From Paucibacter sp. KCTC 42545 (GTDB lineage Bacteria; Pseudomonadota; Gammaproteobacteria; Burkholderiales; Burkholderiaceae_C), in the NCBI RefSeq assembly GCF_001477625.1, contig NZ_CP013692.1, positions 372,001-436,000 of the forward strand: a stretch of 64,000 bases of DNA, given 5' to 3'. Below, piece by piece: positions 61,976-64,000 of the stretch. The first letter of the stretch is position 1; each line of letters begins with the position of its first letter. Both the position numbers and the translations under genes were made by a program. The notes below the pieces were generated by a model, which was not told the origin of the DNA, ran no database searches, and saw nothing but the letters and a program-made list of their open reading frames with translations.

Positions 61976-62232
61976 GCGCGGATCAAGGTTCGAGTGAAGT
62001 GAAGGACGAGAAGGATGTGACCAAGCGCCCGCTGTCTTTTCTGCGGACGATGCAGGCAGTGGCTTGGTCATTTTTCGGCGTGCGTCGTGGCGCCGAGTAC
62101 GAGAAAGATGTGGCGCGGCTCAACCCCGTGCATGTGATCATCGCTGGAGTGATTGCTGCGCTGTTGTTCGTATTGGCGCTGGTGCTGCTGGTTCAATGGG
62201 TCATTGGCAGCGGCGTGGCCAGTGGCCAGTAA
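61972..62232 (+). CDS. DUF2970 small membrane protein
   Basis: The 86-residue protein has a charged N-terminus (DEKDVTKRPLS), the segment FLRTMQAVAWSFFGVRRGAEYEKDVARLNP, and one C-terminal TM (VIIAGVIAALLFVLALVLLVQWVIG). The RTMQAVAWSFFGVR core is the DUF2970 pattern. The start is GTG at 61972 overlapping the ctaG stop, so coupled. The location between ctaG and coxC implies a role in oxidase assembly; none is proven. Confidence 0.9.
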   Translation: MSADQGSSEVKDEKDVTKRPLSFLRTMQAVAWSFFGVRRGAEYEKDVARLNPVHVIIAGVIAALLFVLALVLLVQWVIGSGVASGQ

Positions 62233-62292
62233 GCAGGTCGTGAAATTCAAGCTTGTGAATCTGGACTGAAATCTAGTTCGAGGAGAAGAAAA

Positions 62293-63177
62293 ATGTCGGC
62301 AGCGACTTCCACGGGCAAAGCCCCTTATTACTTCGTACCCGGGCCTTCACGGCATCCGGTGATGGCCGCCATCGGTCTGTTCTTCGTGATCCTGGGTGCA
62401 GGGCAGTGGATCAATGACCATGACTGGGGCAAGTACTCGCTGGCCTTCGGCCTGCTGTGGTTCGCCGTGGTGCTGAAGCAGTGGTTTGCTGAAGCCATCG
62501 CCGAAAGCGAGAGCGGCCAGTACAGCGACCGCATCGACCTGTCCTTCCGCTGGAGCATGGGCTGGTTCATCTTCTCCGAAGTGATGTTCTTCGCTGCCTT
62601 CTTCGGCGCGCTGTACTGGGCCCGTGTGCACTCGGTGCCGGTGCTGGGCAGCCTGGAGAACAATCTGCTGTGGCCCGATTTCAAGGCCATCTGGCCAAGT
62701 GCTGCGGCCGGCTTCACTGCCTCGCCAGCCGGTACGGTGGAACCCTTTGCCACCATGGGCCCTTGGCCGCTGCCGACCATCAACACGGCGCTGCTTTTGA
62801 CCTCCGGCCTGACGCTGACAGTGGCTCACCACGCCTTGATCGCTGGCAACCGTGCCAGGACGATTGCCTTCATGTGGATGACGGTGTTGCTTGGCATCAC
62901 CTTCTTGTGCGTGCAGGGCTATGAGTATCACCACGCCTACGCCGAGCTGAACCTCAAGCTCAGCTCCGGCATCTTCGGCTCCACCTTCTTCATGCTGACC
63001 GGCTTCCACGGCTTCCACGTTTTCGTGGGCATGCTGATGCTGCTGTTCATCACCCTGCGTCTGCAAAAAGGCCATTTCACTAAGGACCGCCACTTCGGCT
63101 TCGAAGGCGCGGCCTGGTACTGGCACTTTGTGGACGTGGTGTGGTTGGGCCTGTACGTGATCGTGTACTGGATGTAA
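62293..63177 (+). CDS. coxC: Cytochrome c oxidase subunit III
   Basis: The seven-helix, cofactor-free subunit stabilises the oxidase. The 294-residue protein has HPVMAAIGLFFVILGAGQW, FRWSMGWFIFSEVMFFAAFFGALYW (Glu of the proton region), LTVAHHALIAGNR, GFHGFHVFVGMLMLLFITLR and the C-terminal WYWHFVDVVWLGLYVIVYWM. GAGGAG at 62280-62285 precedes the ATG. A terminator follows. Confidence 0.96.
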   Translation: MSAATSTGKAPYYFVPGPSRHPVMAAIGLFFVILGAGQWINDHDWGKYSLAFGLLWFAVVLKQWFAEAIAESESGQYSDRIDLSFRWSMGWFIFSEVMFFAAFFGALYWARVHSVPVLGSLENNLLWPDFKAIWPSAAAGFTASPAGTVEPFATMGPWPLPTINTALLLTSGLTLTVAHHALIAGNRARTIAFMWMTVLLGITFLCVQGYEYHHAYAELNLKLSSGIFGSTFFMLTGFHGFHVFVGMLMLLFITLRLQKGHFTKDRHFGFEGAAWYWHFVDVVWLGLYVIVYWM

Positions 63178-63197
63178 GGATTCATCCGCCGCATTCA

Positions 63198-63221
63198 AGC
63201 GCCGCGCTAGCGGCGCTTTTT
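63198..63221 (+). terminator. Terminator after coxC
   Basis: AGCGCCGC pairs with GCGGCGCT (8 bp, loop GCTA), then TTTTT. It is 20 bases after the coxC stop; the next plus-strand gene lies 350 bases further. Confidence 0.92.
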
Positions 63222-63264
63222 ACTTGTCAGACGGTGCCTGGGCTTCAGGCTCGTCGCTCATTGA

Positions 63265-63504
63265 TCACCGCTGCAGCGGCAGCCCCGTCGGCTCAATCCA
63301 TCCCATCAGATAGCTCAGCAAGATGAACAGGAACAAGGCCACCGACAAACCCACCCGCAGGGCCAGGGCACGTGCCATTCTGGAACTGCGCTGGCTGCTG
63401 TCGTCTTGCTGGTCTGCAGACTTACCGTTCTTGAGCATGAACAAGCCGGCTGCACCCAGTGCGCCGAGGATGCCGATGAAGGCGAGCAGGAAGACGAATT
63501 TCAT
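63265..63504 (-). CDS. Twin-transmembrane protein (DUF2909-like)
   Basis: The 79-residue protein has two TM helices (residues 2-24, FVFLLAFIGILGALGAAGLFML, and about 52-68, GLSVALFLFILLSYLMGW) joined by a basic/Ser/Gln loop (NGKSADQQDDSSQRSSR). Such proteins are commonly found opposite the cox cluster in Burkholderiales; no function is established. It is the only minus-strand gene in this cluster and is divergent from the SURF1 gene, 66 bases apart. Confidence 0.85.
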   Translation of the reverse strand: MKFVFLLAFIGILGALGAAGLFMLKNGKSADQQDDSSQRSSRMARALALRVGLSVALFLFILLSYLMGWIEPTGLPLQR

Positions 63505-63570
63505 GGCTGCCGATTATGCGCTGGGCCACAAGCACGCGAAGGCGCAAGCCAATGTGCGAGGAGCTTCGTC

Positions 63571-64000
63571 ATGAAGCCAAGCCTGCGTCGCCTCTTGCTG
63601 GGCCTGCTGGCCGTGGCCGGCATTGGTCTGACCGCCAGCCTGGGCTTCTGGCAGCTGGATCGTGCGGCCCAGAAGCTGGCGCTGCAGCAGTCCATCAACT
63701 CGCGTGCGCTGCAAGCGCCGCTGAGCGCACAGGGCTTGAGCCGCAAACCCGAGGATGCGGCCGCCCAAGTGCACCTGCCGGTGCTGCTGCGCGGCCATTG
63801 GCTGCACGCGCAAACCGTATTTTTGGACAACCGGCCGATGGCCGGACGGGTGGGCTTTTTCATCGTCACGCCGCTGCGCTTGCAAGGGCGTAGCGAGGCC
63901 ATTCTGGTGCAACGCGGCTGGCTGCCGCGCAATGCGCTGGAGCGCAGCCAGCTGCCGCAGTTGCCAGCCGCAGAACTCAGCGAGGGCGAGGTTGAAGTGC
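63571..64000 (+). CDS. SURF1-family oxidase assembly protein, 3' end outside window
   Basis: The visible 143 residues have the N-terminal TM (LLLGLLAVAGIGLTASLGFWQLDRAAQKL), in which GFWQL is the family signature, followed by GHWLHAQTVFLDNRPMAGRVGFFIVTPLRL and AILVQRGWLPRN, the conserved SURF1 core. SURF1/Shy1 assists haem a insertion into subunit I. AGGAG lies 8 bases before the ATG at 63571. The gene runs off the window end. Confidence 0.93.
   Translation, partial: MKPSLRRLLLGLLAVAGIGLTASLGFWQLDRAAQKLALQQSINSRALQAPLSAQGLSRKPEDAAAQVHLPVLLRGHWLHAQTVFLDNRPMAGRVGFFIVTPLRLQGRSEAILVQRGWLPRNALERSQLPQLPAAELSEGEVEV

Overview
The window is chromosomal DNA from a high-G+C betaproteobacterium, most likely a Burkholderiales member of the Roseateles/Paucibacter/Rubrivivax-Leptothrix type. 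Supporting evidence is the gene order lolB-ispE-tRNA-Gln-prs-rplY, a Bug-family binding protein, a coxII-cytochrome c fusion in a coxBA-ctaG-coxC cluster, Chp-type pilus chemosensory genes next to hemL/thiD/rubredoxin, and secB-gpsA with rhodanese and glutaredoxin genes. The genus is an inference. I see no insertion sequence, prophage, CRISPR array or rRNA. Coding density is high and no gap exceeds about 260 bases.

Layout. 1-6052 (minus): a truncated diguanylate cyclase, then rplY, prs, tRNA-Gln, ispE, lolB and an exported TPR protein. 6139-13186: mutM-mutY (plus), a small membrane protein, nadK-recN-rapZ (minus), hrcA (plus) and a CAU-anticodon tRNA. 13333-22768: an EAL phosphodiesterase, an exported protein of unknown function, a glutathione transferase, a SRAP abasic-site protein, a GNAT acetyltransferase, a YqiA-like hydrolase, a large lipoprotein zinc protease, a CorA-type transporter and a YdcH-like protein. 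22912-27380 (minus): thiD, hemL, a HAD phosphatase and mpl. 27604-39579 (plus): rubredoxin and the pilG-pilH-pilI-pilJ-pilL chemosensory set, with a diguanylate cyclase behind it. 39728-42239: a lipoprotein hydrolase and, convergent with it, a photolyase. 42273-47708 (plus): algH-ruvX-pyrR-pyrB-pyrC'-plsC and a second PRPP-synthetase-like gene. 47801-56989: gpmA (minus), a porin/small binding protein/chemoreceptor trio, rhodanese, grxC, secB, gpsA, a Bug protein, then trmL and comF (minus). 57031-64000: a BioC-like methyltransferase and the cytochrome c oxidase cluster, running off the right edge inside a SURF1 gene.

How the genes work together. Three themes recur. (1) Nucleotide supply: prs, a divergent PRPP-synthetase relative, and pyrR-pyrB with a dihydroorotase homologue that has lost its metal-binding HxH and is probably a structural partner of PyrB. 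(2) Surface behaviour: a Chp system for type IV pili with a 2186-residue PilL, and three c-di-GMP enzymes. (3) Aerobic respiration: a caa3-like oxidase operon with assembly factors.

Most interesting signals. Several genes (mutM, hrcA, algH, the second prs, comF, the yqiA-like gene and a 7-codon ORF before the methyltransferase) have a -10-like hexamer ending exactly 6-7 nt before the ATG and no Shine-Dalgarno sequence, which predicts leaderless mRNAs. The comF/methyltransferase gap looks like a bidirectional promoter with overlapping -10 boxes and a coupled mini-ORF. A perfect 7-6-7 dyad precedes rubredoxin. The porin/PBP-like/chemoreceptor trio is the best candidate for an uncharacterised sensory system.
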